Shown one piece after another: positions 1 to 8,830 of a stretch of DNA of 64,000 nucleotides. Source of the DNA: an uncultured bacterium. GTDB lineage: Bacteria > Verrucomicrobiota > Kiritimatiellia > PWTM01. Location: NCBI GenBank assembly GCA_938010045.1, contig CALLFZ010000008.1, positions 38,389-102,388 on the forward strand. Direction: 5' to 3'. Within the stretch, counting starts at the first letter, position 1, and every line of letters begins with the position of its first letter. Below the pieces are notes generated by a model. The model saw only the letters and a list, made by a program, of their open reading frames with translations, was not told the origin of the DNA and ran no database searches. The translations under genes were made by a program, and so were the position numbers.

Positions 1-540
1 CTGCGCATCGGTTATTTGCCGCAGAGTTTTGCGTTGCCGCTGGCGCGATTTCCGGCCAGCGTCCGAGAGATCGTGGAGACCGCCCAGCCCGAGGCGGACG
101 CCTCTTCGTCGGCGGTCCAAGCGGCCATCGAAACGGTCGGGCTGGCCGCCCTTGAGCACCGGCCGGTCGGGATGCTGTCCGGTGGTGAGCGCCAGCGGCT
201 TCTGCTGGCGCGCGCACTGGCCGCGGAGCCGGAGCTCCTTGTGATGGACGAGCCGACGACTGCGCTCGACCCGGCATTCCGCGAGCAGTTCTACCATTTG
301 TTGGATGAGTGGAACACGCAGCGGGGCACGACGATGTTGCTCGTGACCCACGATACGGCGACGATCGGAGCGCACGCGCGGCGGCTGTTGTACCTGGACC
401 GAACGGTCGTGTTCTATGGAACGTTCGAGGAGTTCTGCGCATCGGAGGCCATGCGGACGCAGTTCGGCGCTCCTCATCAGCATCTAATCTGTCATCAACA
501 CGGCGTCGGCGCGGGATTCGAGGCAGGAGCCGGCCCGTGA
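1..540 (+). CDS. Metal-type ABC transporter ATP-binding subunit, 5' end cut off
   Basis: ATPase subunit of an ABC importer, probably the zinc/manganese (ZnuC/MntB) class. The window starts inside the gene, so the Walker A motif is missing. Visible in the fragment are the Q-loop (GYLPQ, residues 4-8), the ABC signature LSGGERQRLLLARAL, Walker B with D-loop (LLVMDEPTTALD) and the H-loop histidine (LLVTHD). The tail after the H-loop, with YLDRTVVFYGTFEEF and a closing run of His residues, fits zinc-family ATPases. The stop codon overlaps the ATG of the permease gene that follows, so the two are cotranscribed. Family assignment is good; the metal is inferred from the partner permease. The binding protein would lie upstream of the window. 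Confidence 0.9.
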   Translation: MRIGYLPQSFALPLARFPASVREIVETAQPEADASSSAVQAAIETVGLAALEHRPVGMLSGGERQRLLLARALAAEPELLVMDEPTTALDPAFREQFYHLLDEWNTQRGTTMLLVTHDTATIGAHARRLLYLDRTVVFYGTFEEFCASEAMRTQFGAPHQHLICHQHGVGAGFEAGAGP

Positions 541-1361
541 TGGAGATGCTCCAGCACGCGTTCGTTCAGCGCGCGGCCGCGGCGGGGCTGCTCGTGGGTC
601 TGGCATGCGGCCTGCTCGGGGTGGTGTTGCTGCTGCGCCGCTCGGCGCTGGTGGGCGAAGGTTTGGCCCACTTCACCTTGGGGTGCGTTGGACTGGCGCT
701 GTGGCTTGGCTGGGCGCCGCTGTCGCTGGCGCTGCCCCTGGCGGTCGGGGCGGCGCTGCTCATGGCGCGGCTGCCGGAGCGCGGTACGATGTACGGCGAC
801 ACCGCCATCGGCATGGTGGCGGCCGTGGGCCTAGCGGTGGGTACCGCTCTCGCCGCGCGCGGTGGCGGTTTCCGGGCAGATCTGTTCGCCTATCTCTTCG
901 GGGACGTGCTGGCCGTCTCCCGGCGGGATGTCGCGGTCGCCGCGGTGCTTGCACTCATCGTAGCGGTCGTTGTCGTGCTCCGCCGCCGTCGCTGGCTATC
1001 CGTGGCCTTCGATCCCGATCACGCGCGGGTCAGCGGGCTGAACGTGTGTCGGTACGAACACGGGTTGGCGGTCCTCACCGCCTGCGCGGTCGTGATCGGA
1101 CTGCGCATCGTGGGCAGTCTGCTGATGACCAGTCTGTTGGTATTTCCAGCCGCAACGGCGCTGTTGGGGGCGAGGAGTTTCGCGGGCGCGCTCGCGGTCT
1201 CGACCGCCTTGGGCGCGCTCGGCGTTCTGGCCGGCCTGGCGCTGGCGCTGTTTCTCAATCTGCCGGCCGGCCCCTCCATCGTGCTGGTCCAGGCGGCGGC
1301 GTTCGCGATCGCATGGCTGGTGTGTTCGCCCGATCGAGGACGATCGCGCGCCTCTGTTTGA
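540..1361 (+). CDS. Metal-type ABC transporter permease (ZnuB/MntC family)
   Basis: Integral membrane subunit (273 aa) that forms the channel for the preceding ATPase. It is almost wholly hydrophobic, with about eight membrane segments. The N-terminal stretch LLLRRSALVGEGLAHFTLG is typical of the ABC-3 (zinc/manganese/iron) permease family, as is the RIVGSLLMTSLLVFPAATALL segment near the C-terminus. The ATG was chosen because its first base is the last base of the ATPase stop codon, a coupled-translation junction. An earlier reading-frame start would overlap the ATPase by 230 bases. It ends just upstream of a promoter-like site for tRNA-Ser. The exact metal cannot be told from sequence. Confidence 0.92.
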   Translation: MEMLQHAFVQRAAAAGLLVGLACGLLGVVLLLRRSALVGEGLAHFTLGCVGLALWLGWAPLSLALPLAVGAALLMARLPERGTMYGDTAIGMVAAVGLAVGTALAARGGGFRADLFAYLFGDVLAVSRRDVAVAAVLALIVAVVVVLRRRRWLSVAFDPDHARVSGLNVCRYEHGLAVLTACAVVIGLRIVGSLLMTSLLVFPAATALLGARSFAGALAVSTALGALGVLAGLALALFLNLPAGPSIVLVQAAAFAIAWLVCSPDRGRSRASV

Positions 1362-1386
1362 CCACCCCGGGGACGTCTGATAGCGT
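1358..1386 (+). promoter_or_regulatory. Predicted promoter of tRNA-Ser
   Basis: TTGACC at 1358-1363 and TAGCGT at 1381-1386, separated by 17 bases. The hexamers match the pattern seen before the SRP RNA (TTGCCG, 17, TAGCGT), a second stable RNA. The site lies about 70 bases before the tRNA and overlaps the stop codon of the permease gene. Confidence 0.5.
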
Positions 1387-1452
1387 GCGAACGCCGGTCC
1401 GGACCACCGGCGCGCGGCGCGGCGAGCCTGCATCCTGCCATGTGGAAGCCGC

Positions 1453-1543
<91 letters not shown>

Positions 1544-1892
1544 TCGTCCGACCGCGTCCGAGCGGCTTGTTCGGCAGCGTTGATGCACTCCCGGGCGAAG
1601 GCTCCGGCCGTGGCCGTGGCGGTCGTCGTCGCGATCTGGTTCCCGGACCCATGGGCGAACGTGTTGCCGTCGTCGCCGCAGATGGCCGTATGCGCCGACA
1701 GCGCGCCGGCTCGAATAACTCACGTCCAGCAACCTCGTCCTCTCGATGAGCCCCCCGCCCTCCAGCGCCGACCTCATCCACGCGGTTCACCTCACGCACA
1801 TCAGCTTCATCGTGGGACGACTAACGCCGATCGGTCTCGGCGGCGAGAGCCGTACGGCGTGGGTGCGCAACCGAGCGTTTCGTGGGGCGCAC
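1544..1892. other. Intergenic, no recognisable gene
   Basis: About 350 bases between tRNA-Ser and the 3' end of the convergent hydrolase gene. Open frames here have no recognisable domain and overlap each other. I see no hairpin with a T-run and no repeat shared with other parts of the window. Confidence 0.5.
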
Positions 1893-2744
1893 CTAGCGCG
1901 TGGCGGCGGGAGTCGAGGTCGGCGGCCGATCGTTTCCTGTTGACGCCGCCAGCACACCATGGCGCTCGAACCATGCGCGAATCGCGTTGAACACATCGGC
2001 CTCGCGCGCGCGGTCCACATCATGCCCCACCCCGGGCCAGACGATCCTCTCATTCGGGACGCCGGCCTCGTCGAGCAAACGTTTCAGCGCGTCCGACTGC
2101 GCCGGCCGAACCACGGGGTCGTCGGCGCCATGGAGCATGAGCATGGGGGTGCGCACGTTTCGGACGATCTCCGGTCCCGGCGCGGGAAATCCCTCGCGCG
2201 GCGCCATCCCGCTGCCGCTGATCGCGGCGGCCGCCAACGGTTCCTCGGCCGCCAACGCGATCGTCACAAAGCCGCCCATGCTGTGGCCATACGCCGCGAG
2301 GCGCCGCCGGTCCACGTCCGGCCGCGCGCGCAGCCATGCGACGCAAAACCGCGCTCGCCGCACATTCTCCGCGCTGGCGCCGAACGTTGAGCGATCGGAG
2401 GACGAACCGCCCGGTCCGGTCTCGGCCTGGGCGTGGGTGTAGTCCGGCGCAATTACGATCATACCCCAACGCGCAAACTCGCGTGCTTTGGTGAGACCGA
2501 AGGTCGCGGCGCGACCTCCGAGGCCGTGGCTGACCACGACGGCCGGGAACGGACCGTCGCCCGCAGGTCGCACCAGGATGCCCCGCACCGAGTGGCGGAC
2601 ACTGCTCCAGCGAACGCTTCCGTCGTCCAGACGTTGGGTCGTGATCTCGTCCGCGGGATCGGCAGCGATTCCGTTCACGGCCATGAACGCGATGGCAAGG
2701 GCGATGCGCAACCAGAGCAAGGGAATCGAGATGATCATAGTCAT
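1893..2744 (-). CDS. Secreted alpha/beta hydrolase (dienelactone hydrolase/lipase-like)
   Basis: An exported alpha/beta-fold hydrolase of 283 aa that should cleave an ester or lactone; the substrate is unknown. A signal peptide is visible at the N-terminus (hydrophobic run, then NGIAADPAD). The oxyanion region VVSHGLGG, nucleophile elbow GHSMGG, acid HGADDPV and catalytic histidine GVGHDVD appear in the right order. Architecture resembles poly(ethylene terephthalate)-hydrolase/dienelactone-hydrolase type enzymes. Starts at TTG 2747, ATG 2744 and ATG 2738 are all possible; ATG 2744 is preferred as the outermost ATG. It is transcribed alone, in the same direction as the histidine kinase upstream of it, with 78 bases between them. 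Confidence 0.82.
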   Translation of the reverse strand: MTMIISIPLLWLRIALAIAFMAVNGIAADPADEITTQRLDDGSVRWSSVRHSVRGILVRPAGDGPFPAVVVSHGLGGRAATFGLTKAREFARWGMIVIAPDYTHAQAETGPGGSSSDRSTFGASAENVRRARFCVAWLRARPDVDRRRLAAYGHSMGGFVTIALAAEEPLAAAAISGSGMAPREGFPAPGPEIVRNVRTPMLMLHGADDPVVRPAQSDALKRLLDEAGVPNERIVWPGVGHDVDRAREADVFNAIRAWFERHGVLAASTGNDRPPTSTPAATR

Positions 2745-2822
2745 CAAACGCGTTCGGACCCGCGGTCATTGTCAGGTGCGCCGAAGAGCGTGGTCCTGGC
2801 CGGAAGGTGAAACCGCCGCGGG

Positions 2823-5081
2823 TCAGCGGCCACGTTCACGCGGCGGTTCTCGAGACGGCTCCACCCCCTGAGGGGACAGCGCTCGTGCGACCTCGGCCAG
2901 CAGATCTGAGGTCGGATAAGGTTTCTGGATGAACGGCCAGCCGCGCTCGCGAACCATCTCCCAACGCGAGTAATCATCCGGGTAGCCGCTAACCAGGATC
3001 ACCGCGATGTTGGGGCGTTGCCGGCGCAGCTCGTCGGCGAGGTCGACCCCATTGCCGTCGGGGAGAACCACATCGGAAAAGATCAGGTCGACCGACGGAC
3101 CGATCTCCGCAAACAGCGCGCGCGCGGCGGCGGCGCTATGGGCAACGCTGACACGGTAGCCCGCGGCTTCAAGAACGCGTTTGGCCAACCGGGCGATGCT
3201 GACTTCGTCCTCGACCACCAGGACGTGCCGCTCCCGGGCCACCGGTGGCGGCGGCGCGCCGGGAGTCGCTGATGGGCCGGCCGTCGGCAGGTAGATTCGA
3301 AAGCAAGTGCCTTGCCCGGGCTCGCTGTACACGTGAATCCATCCGCCATGCTGCTGGACGATGCCATAGACGGTCGCAAGACCGAGCCCGGTGCCGCGGC
3401 CCCATCCCTTCGCGGTGAAAAAGGGCTCGAACAAGTGTCGGCGCACGTCCTCCGGAATCCCCGGCCCGGTGTCGCGAATCGAGAGACACGCGAACGTGCC
3501 CGGCCGAGCGTCGGCGAAAATGGCCACGTCATCGGGCTGAAACGTGACCACGCGTGTCGTGATGGTCAGACGGCCTCCTTGGGGCATGGCCTCACCCGCG
3601 TTGGCCACAAGGTTCATGACGACCGTTTCGACCTGGCCCGGGTCGGCCATCACCGGAGCGAGAGTCTCGTCGAGCTCCAAAACCACTTCGATCTGCTCGC
3701 CGATCACGCGCCGGATCAGATCCGCGAGGCCGCGCAACAGATCGTTCAGGTTGATCGAACGCGGGTCAATGATTTGCCGGCGGCTGAACGCCAGCAGCCG
3801 ACGCGTGACATCCGTCGCCTGGCGCGCGGCGGCGCGGATCGTCTCCACATCGGCCCGCCCCGGATCACCGTCGGGAAAGCGGGCGGCGACGAACTCAAGG
3901 TAACCGAGGATGGTTTGCAACAGGTTGTTGAAATCGTGCGCGATGCCGCCGGCCAGCCGGCTCACGCTCTCCATACGCGCCGCTTGTGCCAACTGTTCCC
4001 GCAGCGCTTCCGCCTCGGTGACGTCCTCCTTGATGGCAATGAAACGCTCGATGGAGCCATCGGGCCGCCGCAGCGGCGTGATGGTCATGCGCTCGGTGTA
4101 GAGCGAGCCGTCCTTGCGGCGATTGACGAGCGTTCCGCGCCACACTTCGCCCCGGAGGATGGTGGCCCACATCTGCTCGTAGAACGCGGCCTCGTGGCGG
4201 CCGGATTTCAGCAGGCGCGGAAACTGTCCGATCGCCTCCTCGCGGCTGTAGCCCGTCATGAGCGAAAACGCCGTATTCACCCACTGGATGCGGCCGTCGG
4301 CGTCGGTGATCACAATGCCGTTCGCAACAGCCTCGACGGCGGCCTCGAGCTGGCGGACGCGCTCATCCGCCGCGATGGCCGAGCTGATGTCGCGCCCGAC
4401 CATGATGACCGGCGGGGTGCCCGGCGCCGCGATGGCGCTCCAGGAGAACGTGCGCCATGAGCCGTCTCGATGCCGACAGCGGGCCAGGAAATGGACAATC
4501 CCCTCGCCCTGTTCGATTCGGCGCCAGGCGCCGATCGCCCGGTCGCGATCTTCGGGGTGCAAGCAGTCGGCCAGGCTGGCCGTCTCCGGCTCGCCGAGCA
4601 GCCGGCGCAGGGCAAGGTTGACGGCGGCGATCTGGCCATCCGGCGAAAGCCGTGCGAGCGCCACCGGCAGATGATCGCACAAAAACGGCGGCAGCACCGA
4701 GACAGAGCAAGCCGCCCAAAGCATCCAGCTTTGGAGAATGTGCAGACCGCCGGGCGGCGCGAAGACCCTCGGCGGAAGCGGGAGCACGCGAGCGTCGGCG
4801 GCCCCATCCGTTGCCGGAGCCGCAGCGATCCGAATGATCGGGATCGAGATCATCGAGCGGTCCGCAAGGGCCAGCGCCTCATCGAGGTCGTGCGGATCTC
4901 TGGACTCGATGACCAACAGCGCACCGGGCGGAACGGACGAGCGCGCCACCGCGACAGACGCCACCGGATGAACGTCCAACCCCGCTGGCTGGGCTCGGTC
5001 GCGCAAGCGGGCCCACACGCGACCGGGACCGATCCAGAAAATCGGACGCGCCCTCCAGTCGTTCGAGTACGAAAACCCCAT
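2823..5081 (-). CDS. PAS-domain hybrid sensor histidine kinase with C-terminal receiver
   Basis: A 752-residue soluble hybrid histidine kinase. The first ~130 residues look like a receiver-fold domain without a clear phosphoacceptor Asp. Then come two PAS domains (roughly 140-255 and 262-375; the second contains GYSREEAIGQ and a typical PAC tail). The dimerisation/phosphoacceptor domain has HDFNNLLQTILGYLE. The HATPase has N-box NLVANAGEAMPQGG, G1 DTGPGIPE, F-box FEPFFTAK and G2 GTGLGLATVYG. A C-terminal receiver follows (VLVVEDE, phosphoacceptor in FSDVVLPDGNG, Lys in FIQKPY). There are no membrane spans, so it senses a cytoplasmic signal. A purine-rich AGAAGGAAG precedes the ATG. No cognate output regulator is adjacent; the NtrC-like regulator at 30.3 kb is only a possible partner. 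Confidence 0.93.
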   Translation of the reverse strand: MGFSYSNDWRARPIFWIGPGRVWARLRDRAQPAGLDVHPVASVAVARSSVPPGALLVIESRDPHDLDEALALADRSMISIPIIRIAAAPATDGAADARVLPLPPRVFAPPGGLHILQSWMLWAACSVSVLPPFLCDHLPVALARLSPDGQIAAVNLALRRLLGEPETASLADCLHPEDRDRAIGAWRRIEQGEGIVHFLARCRHRDGSWRTFSWSAIAAPGTPPVIMVGRDISSAIAADERVRQLEAAVEAVANGIVITDADGRIQWVNTAFSLMTGYSREEAIGQFPRLLKSGRHEAAFYEQMWATILRGEVWRGTLVNRRKDGSLYTERMTITPLRRPDGSIERFIAIKEDVTEAEALREQLAQAARMESVSRLAGGIAHDFNNLLQTILGYLEFVAARFPDGDPGRADVETIRAAARQATDVTRRLLAFSRRQIIDPRSINLNDLLRGLADLIRRVIGEQIEVVLELDETLAPVMADPGQVETVVMNLVANAGEAMPQGGRLTITTRVVTFQPDDVAIFADARPGTFACLSIRDTGPGIPEDVRRHLFEPFFTAKGWGRGTGLGLATVYGIVQQHGGWIHVYSEPGQGTCFRIYLPTAGPSATPGAPPPPVARERHVLVVEDEVSIARLAKRVLEAAGYRVSVAHSAAAARALFAEIGPSVDLIFSDVVLPDGNGVDLADELRRQRPNIAVILVSGYPDDYSRWEMVRERGWPFIQKPYPTSDLLAEVARALSPQGVEPSREPPRERGR

Positions 5082-5189
5082 GTCTTCCTTCTATCACGTG
5101 CACAGACGGAAAGCGATTCGCAAGAGACGGACGTCGAACCACGGCCGGGCTCGCCGAAGCCTGTGGCGAAGGCGTCTTGGCCGCTGGAA

Positions 5190-5297
5190 CGCTGTAGTTC
5201 CGCCGGTCCCTCGGCGGAAGATCTGGGGCAAGAAAGCTCCGGCGGCAGAGCGCCGCAGCTACAGCAGAGCGCCGGAGCTTGGCGCTATAGTTCCGCG
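5190..5297. repeat. Stacked hairpins between direct repeats
   Basis: Two near-identical 14-mers, CGCTGTAGTTCCGC (5190-5203) and CGCTATAGTTCCGC (5283-5296), bracket the region. Inside are a hairpin TTCCGCCG/CGGCGGAA (5198-5205 with 5212-5219) and a perfect 11-bp inverted repeat AAGCTCCGGCG/CGCCGGAGCTT (5234-5244 with 5270-5280). No T-run follows, so it is not an ordinary terminator. It may be part of the repeat element that begins just downstream. Confidence 0.55.
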
Positions 5298-5324
5298 AGG
5301 CGGGACACAGAGGATGGGGACAAT

Positions 5325-5624
5325 GCGGGCTGGATTCGGACGCCGTGGAAGGCGTCCGTCCAGGCATCGAGGCCCTCAATCAGAGGAAAAGGCAGGTGCC
5401 GCTCCCCCATCGACCAGGCGACCAGGTTCCTGGCCCCATTTGCCCGCGATGGAATTGGAAGGACGGCTCCCACGCCCTCCGCGATGGTTGAAGGGTCGAA
5501 ACATTTTTGTTTTGGGAACTCGGCGAGAACAAACGGTGGTGCGGGGTCGTTGGGGTCAACGATGTTCGCCTCCCTTCGCCGAGACTTTGATGTATCGCTC
5601 ACCCCCCACAGCGCAATCGGCTCA
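5325..5624 (+). repeat. Dispersed non-coding repeat, copy 1
   Basis: This stretch is recognisably similar to 14425-14716, with shared blocks such as GGATTCGGACGCCGTGG near the start and CGTCCGCGATGGTTGAA-like sequence in the middle. Its last 76 bases (from 5549) begin GTTGGGGTCAACGATGTTCG and end CACAGCGCAATCGGCTCA. They recur, with changes, at the ends of the copies near 14.7, 26.46 and 49.5 kb. The opposite inverted terminus seen in two other copies is not visible here, so this copy looks truncated. No credible coding frame. Confidence 0.75.
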
Positions 5625-5641
5625 CGGGTGGGCGCCGCAGC

Positions 5642-5670
5642 TAGACGGTGGCCCACGAAACCGCTATACT
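5642..5670 (+). promoter_or_regulatory. Predicted sigma70-type promoter of metX-metW
   Basis: TAGACG (5642-5647) and TATACT (5665-5670) with a 17-base spacer, immediately after the repeat element. Transcription would start near 5677, about 27 bases before the metX ATG. An in-frame GTG at 5674 lies around the same point but is too early to be translated from this start site. Confidence 0.6.
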
Positions 5671-5703
5671 AATGTGCCATTGTGGCCGCGGGGCCGCCCT
5701 CCC

Positions 5704-6900
5704 ATGCGTCGCAAACGCACATATGACCCACCCGAGAGCCCGACCTCGGTCGGTTGGACGGAAGCCCGAACCCTCCGGCTCGCCGACGCGCGCCGGCCGT
5801 TCCGGCTCGAACAGGGCGGCGTGCTGCGGGAGGTTGACGTCGAGTACGAAACCTACGGCGAGCTGAGCCGGAACCGCGACAACGTTGTGCTGGTGCTGCA
5901 TGCCCTCTCGGGCGACGCGCACGCGGCGGGCTGGGACCGAAAAGCGGAAGCGACCGGCCGCACCTGGCGCCTGCGGCGCCCCGGCTGGTGGGATGGCATG
6001 ATCGGACCGGGCAAGGCGATCGACACGCGGCGCTGGCACGTCATCTGTTCCAACGTTCTGGGCAGTTGTTATGGCACCACCGGCCCCGCCTCACTGGACC
6101 CCGCGACGGCACGCCCGTACGGGCTGCGGTTCCCAACCGTGACCGTGGGAGACTGGGTGCGTCTGCAGGCCATGCTGCTGGACCGGCTCGGCCTCCGGCG
6201 CGTCTACGCGGTGATCGGCGGATCGCTCGGCGGCCAGCAGGCGCTGGAGTGGGCCCTGCGCTATCCCGACCGCGTGGAGTCCTGCTTGGTGCTGTGCGCC
6301 TCGGCGCGACTCTCGGCGCAGGGACTGGCGTTCAATGCGGTGGGCCGGCACGCCATCCTCACCGACCCCCACTTCCGCCACGGCGACTACTACGACGGCG
6401 GTCCGAAACCGAACACCGGCCTGGCGGTGGCGCGGATGATGGCGCACATCACGTATCTCTCCGAGCGCGGCATGCATCTGAAGTTCGGACGGCGGCGCCG
6501 CGACGATCCGGACGAGGCGGTGGGCTTCGGCATCGCGTTCGAGGTCGAAAGCTACCTCTCCCATCAGGGCCGCGCCTTCGTTGAGCGGTTCGATGCGAAC
6601 AGCTACCTCTACATCACGCGCGCCATGGATCTCTACGATGCGGCCAACGCGTGGGGGGGCGGCGACCTTGTCCGCGCCTGCCGGCGGATCCGGGCGCGGA
6701 CGATGCTGATGTCGTTCTCATCGGACTGGCTGTATTCGCCCCGGCAGAGCGCGGAGCTTGCGCTGGCCATGTGCCGCGCCGGCCAAACCGTCACGTTTGT
6801 CGAGGTGCCCTCCGATCTCGGCCACGACGCGTTCCTCGTCGAGCTGGACAAAGTGGGGCGACTCGTGCGGGCATTTCTCGAATCCGGGAGGCGATCGTGA
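5704..6900 (+). CDS. metX: Homoserine O-acetyltransferase
   Basis: Acylates the hydroxyl of L-homoserine with acetyl-CoA (some homologues use succinyl-CoA), the first committed step of methionine synthesis. 398 aa, the normal family length. Family marks: HALSGDAHAAG near residue 66, SNVLGSCYGTTGP at about 116-128, the nucleophile elbow GGSLGGQQALEW with Ser174, Asp in FSSDWLYSP, and the catalytic His in DLGHDAFL near the C-terminus. The frame is open far upstream through the repeat region, but homology begins just after this ATG and a promoter lies about 34 bases before it. The stop overlaps the GTG start of metW, the usual metX-metW pair. Acyl-CoA specificity cannot be fixed from sequence alone. 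Confidence 0.95.
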   Translation: MRRKRTYDPPESPTSVGWTEARTLRLADARRPFRLEQGGVLREVDVEYETYGELSRNRDNVVLVLHALSGDAHAAGWDRKAEATGRTWRLRRPGWWDGMIGPGKAIDTRRWHVICSNVLGSCYGTTGPASLDPATARPYGLRFPTVTVGDWVRLQAMLLDRLGLRRVYAVIGGSLGGQQALEWALRYPDRVESCLVLCASARLSAQGLAFNAVGRHAILTDPHFRHGDYYDGGPKPNTGLAVARMMAHITYLSERGMHLKFGRRRRDDPDEAVGFGIAFEVESYLSHQGRAFVERFDANSYLYITRAMDLYDAANAWGGGDLVRACRRIRARTMLMSFSSDWLYSPRQSAELALAMCRAGQTVTFVEVPSDLGHDAFLVELDKVGRLVRAFLESGRRS

Positions 6901-7721
6901 GCGGGCGTGCCGGTCGGAAACGGTGCTCACGGGGGCCGCTTCGGCAGTGCCCGCGCTGCGAGCGGCTGGCTCGGGTGTTGTGCTGGCTCGACCCGGCGCT
7001 GCGACGCACATCGGCCCAAGGTGATCTCCTGAAGAGATACCAGCAGTATGCGGCGCGTCCGCCGCGCGCCTCCGTGGAACGATGGCAGGACCCGATCATT
7101 GTGCGAGCGATTCCGCGCGGCGCCTCGGTGCTCGATCTCGGGTGCGGCTCGGGCGAGCTGCTCTCCGCGTTGATGAAGCGCCGCGCCGTCCGGGCGCAGG
7201 GCATCGAACTGGACGCGCACGAAGTCATGCGCTGCATCGAGCGCGGCGTACCCGTGTTCCAGTGCGACCTTGACCAGGGGCTGGCGGGCTTCGCCGACGG
7301 GGCGTTCGACTACGTGGTGCTCGAAGAGACGCTTCAGACATTGCGGCGCCCGCTCGCCGTCCTGCGCGAAATGCTGCGCGTCGGCCGGCACGGCATCGTC
7401 TCGTTCCCGAACTTCGCGTGGTGGCGCGTGAGACTTTCGCTGATGCTCGAAGGTCGGATGCCGGAGACGGAACGGCTACCGTATCGGTGGTACGATACCC
7501 CCAACATCCATCTGTTCACGCTTCGCGATTTTCTCGAATGGGCGCAGCGGGAGGGCGTGGAGATTCTGAGCGGTTACTCTTGCACCAACGGAACCGTCCG
7601 GCTGATGCGGGAGGATGACAACCTCGAGGCAGAAGAGGCGCTACTGTTCCTTCGCCGCGCCCCTCGCCGCCGCCCGCGGCCCGCTGGCCGCTCGGCGCCT
7701 CCCCAGCCGCGGGCCTCCTGA
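6897..7721 (+). CDS. metW: MetW-type methyltransferase-fold protein
   Basis: Partner of MetX; in proteobacteria MetW is needed with MetX for homoserine acylation. It has a class I SAM-binding fold: motif I DLGCGSGELL, acidic motif GIELDAHEVMRC, then EETLQTL and the MetW-like SFPNFAWWRVR and LPYRWYDTPNIHLFT segments. 274 aa, longer than typical MetW (~200) because of an Arg/Cys-rich N-terminal extension of about 50 residues and a Pro/Arg-rich tail. The GTG start overlaps the metX stop as GTGA. The extension could be avoided with a later start, but none with a good ribosome site is visible. Confidence 0.88.
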   Translation: MSGRAGRKRCSRGPLRQCPRCERLARVLCWLDPALRRTSAQGDLLKRYQQYAARPPRASVERWQDPIIVRAIPRGASVLDLGCGSGELLSALMKRRAVRAQGIELDAHEVMRCIERGVPVFQCDLDQGLAGFADGAFDYVVLEETLQTLRRPLAVLREMLRVGRHGIVSFPNFAWWRVRLSLMLEGRMPETERLPYRWYDTPNIHLFTLRDFLEWAQREGVEILSGYSCTNGTVRLMREDDNLEAEEALLFLRRAPRRRPRPAGRSAPPQPRAS

Positions 7722-7843
7722 CCGCCGACCTCGAGGCCTCCCGGCCTCACGTTCGCCTCGGAGGGCGATACGGCTCTGGGTCATGGGGCATCGCTCTCCG
7801 CTGAACAATGTGGCATAGTAGTCTCCGAAGGAGAGCATGTGTC

Positions 7844-8830
7844 ATGGCGCGTCATCCGAACCGTCGAGGGTTTCTAAAAGCCTCCGTCGCCAGCGCGTTC
7901 GCCACGCCGCTGGTCATCAGCCCAGAGGAACGCCATCTGCTGGCCGCCGCTCCGGCGACGCCACCGGCTTCCCCGGCGACGGCACCCCAGTGTCCGAGCG
8001 GCCAACTGGGCGGAGCAACGGTCAGCCGTCTGATCTGCGGCGGCAACTTGATCAGCGGCTACGCGCACAGCCGCGATCTCATCTACGTCTCGCGGCTGCT
8101 CAAGGCGTACTTCACCGACGAAAAAGTGATGGAGACGTGGGCCATCTGTGAGCGACACGGAGTGAACACGATGATTCTGAATCCCTCCGACCGCCGCGCG
8201 ATCGAGCTGTATCGCACCTACCGTCGGCAGGGCGGAACGATCCAGTACATCGCGCAGCTCGACGGCAAACCGAACGGCATGGACCGCGGCATCGAAGAGG
8301 CGGTCGAAACGGAGGCGGTCGCGATCTTGCTCGTCGGCAACCTCGGCGACCAATGGTCTCGCGAGGGCGAAGCGGGCGTCGCGAAGATCCGCGACTTCGT
8401 CGCGAAGGTCCAGGCTCATGGCGTGCCCGCCGGGGTCGCCGGCCACGAGATCCGCACCGCGAAAGTCTGCGAGGCGGCCGGCATTGCGCCCGATTTTTAC
8501 ATGAAGACCCTCCACAGTGATCGTTACTTCTCCGCCCGACGGCCGGATCAAACCAACGACGTCATCGACAACTACGCCGTGGACAACTACTGGTGCAAGG
8601 ACGCCGAAGAGACCATCCAATTCATGGCCACGGTTCGGCGTCCGTGGCTCGCCTACAAGGTGCTGGCGGCCGGCGCGATCCGGCCGCGCGATGGATTCCG
8701 GTACGCGTTCGAATGCGGCGCCGACTTCTGCGTCGTCGGCATGTTCGACTTTCAAATCACCGAGGACGTCGCTGCCGCGAACGAAGTGCTCGCGAAACTC
8801 TCCGGTCGCACGCGGCCCTGGATCGCATGA
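7844..8830 (+). CDS. Tat-signal protein with TIM-barrel-like body, function unknown
   Basis: 328-residue exported protein. The N-terminus MARHPNRRGFLKASV carries a twin-arginine motif (RRGFLK), so it is likely folded before export. The mature part reads like an alpha/beta barrel: GGNLISGYAHSRD, the repeated strand-end pattern, GNLGDQW, GVAGHEIRTA and a closing CGADFCVVGMFDFQI. It resembles uncharacterised secreted oxidoreductase/isomerase-like proteins of the PVC group. I recognise no catalytic signature. The start is supported by AAGGAG at 7828-7833, ten bases before the ATG. Its stop overlaps the start of the TraB/GumN gene (ATGA), so the two form an operon and both products are exported. 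Confidence 0.75.
   Translation: MARHPNRRGFLKASVASAFATPLVISPEERHLLAAAPATPPASPATAPQCPSGQLGGATVSRLICGGNLISGYAHSRDLIYVSRLLKAYFTDEKVMETWAICERHGVNTMILNPSDRRAIELYRTYRRQGGTIQYIAQLDGKPNGMDRGIEEAVETEAVAILLVGNLGDQWSREGEAGVAKIRDFVAKVQAHGVPAGVAGHEIRTAKVCEAAGIAPDFYMKTLHSDRYFSARRPDQTNDVIDNYAVDNYWCKDAEETIQFMATVRRPWLAYKVLAAGAIRPRDGFRYAFECGADFCVVGMFDFQITEDVAAANEVLAKLSGRTRPWIA

Noticed and set aside
3312..4460. Long plus-strand frame inside the histidine kinase gene
   Set aside because: Antisense shadow of a confidently identified coding region in GC-rich DNA. The same holds for frames opposite the rhamnosidase, NAD(P)HX repair, GreA-like and MFS genes.
5080..5703. Extended N-terminus for MetX (about 208 extra residues)
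   Set aside because: This stretch translates the repeat element and the promoter region and has no homology; the promoter at 5642-5670 lies inside it.
6053..6075. Sigma54-type promoter (TGGCACGTCATCTGTT)
   Set aside because: The second element is CTG rather than the required TTGC, and the site lies inside metX.
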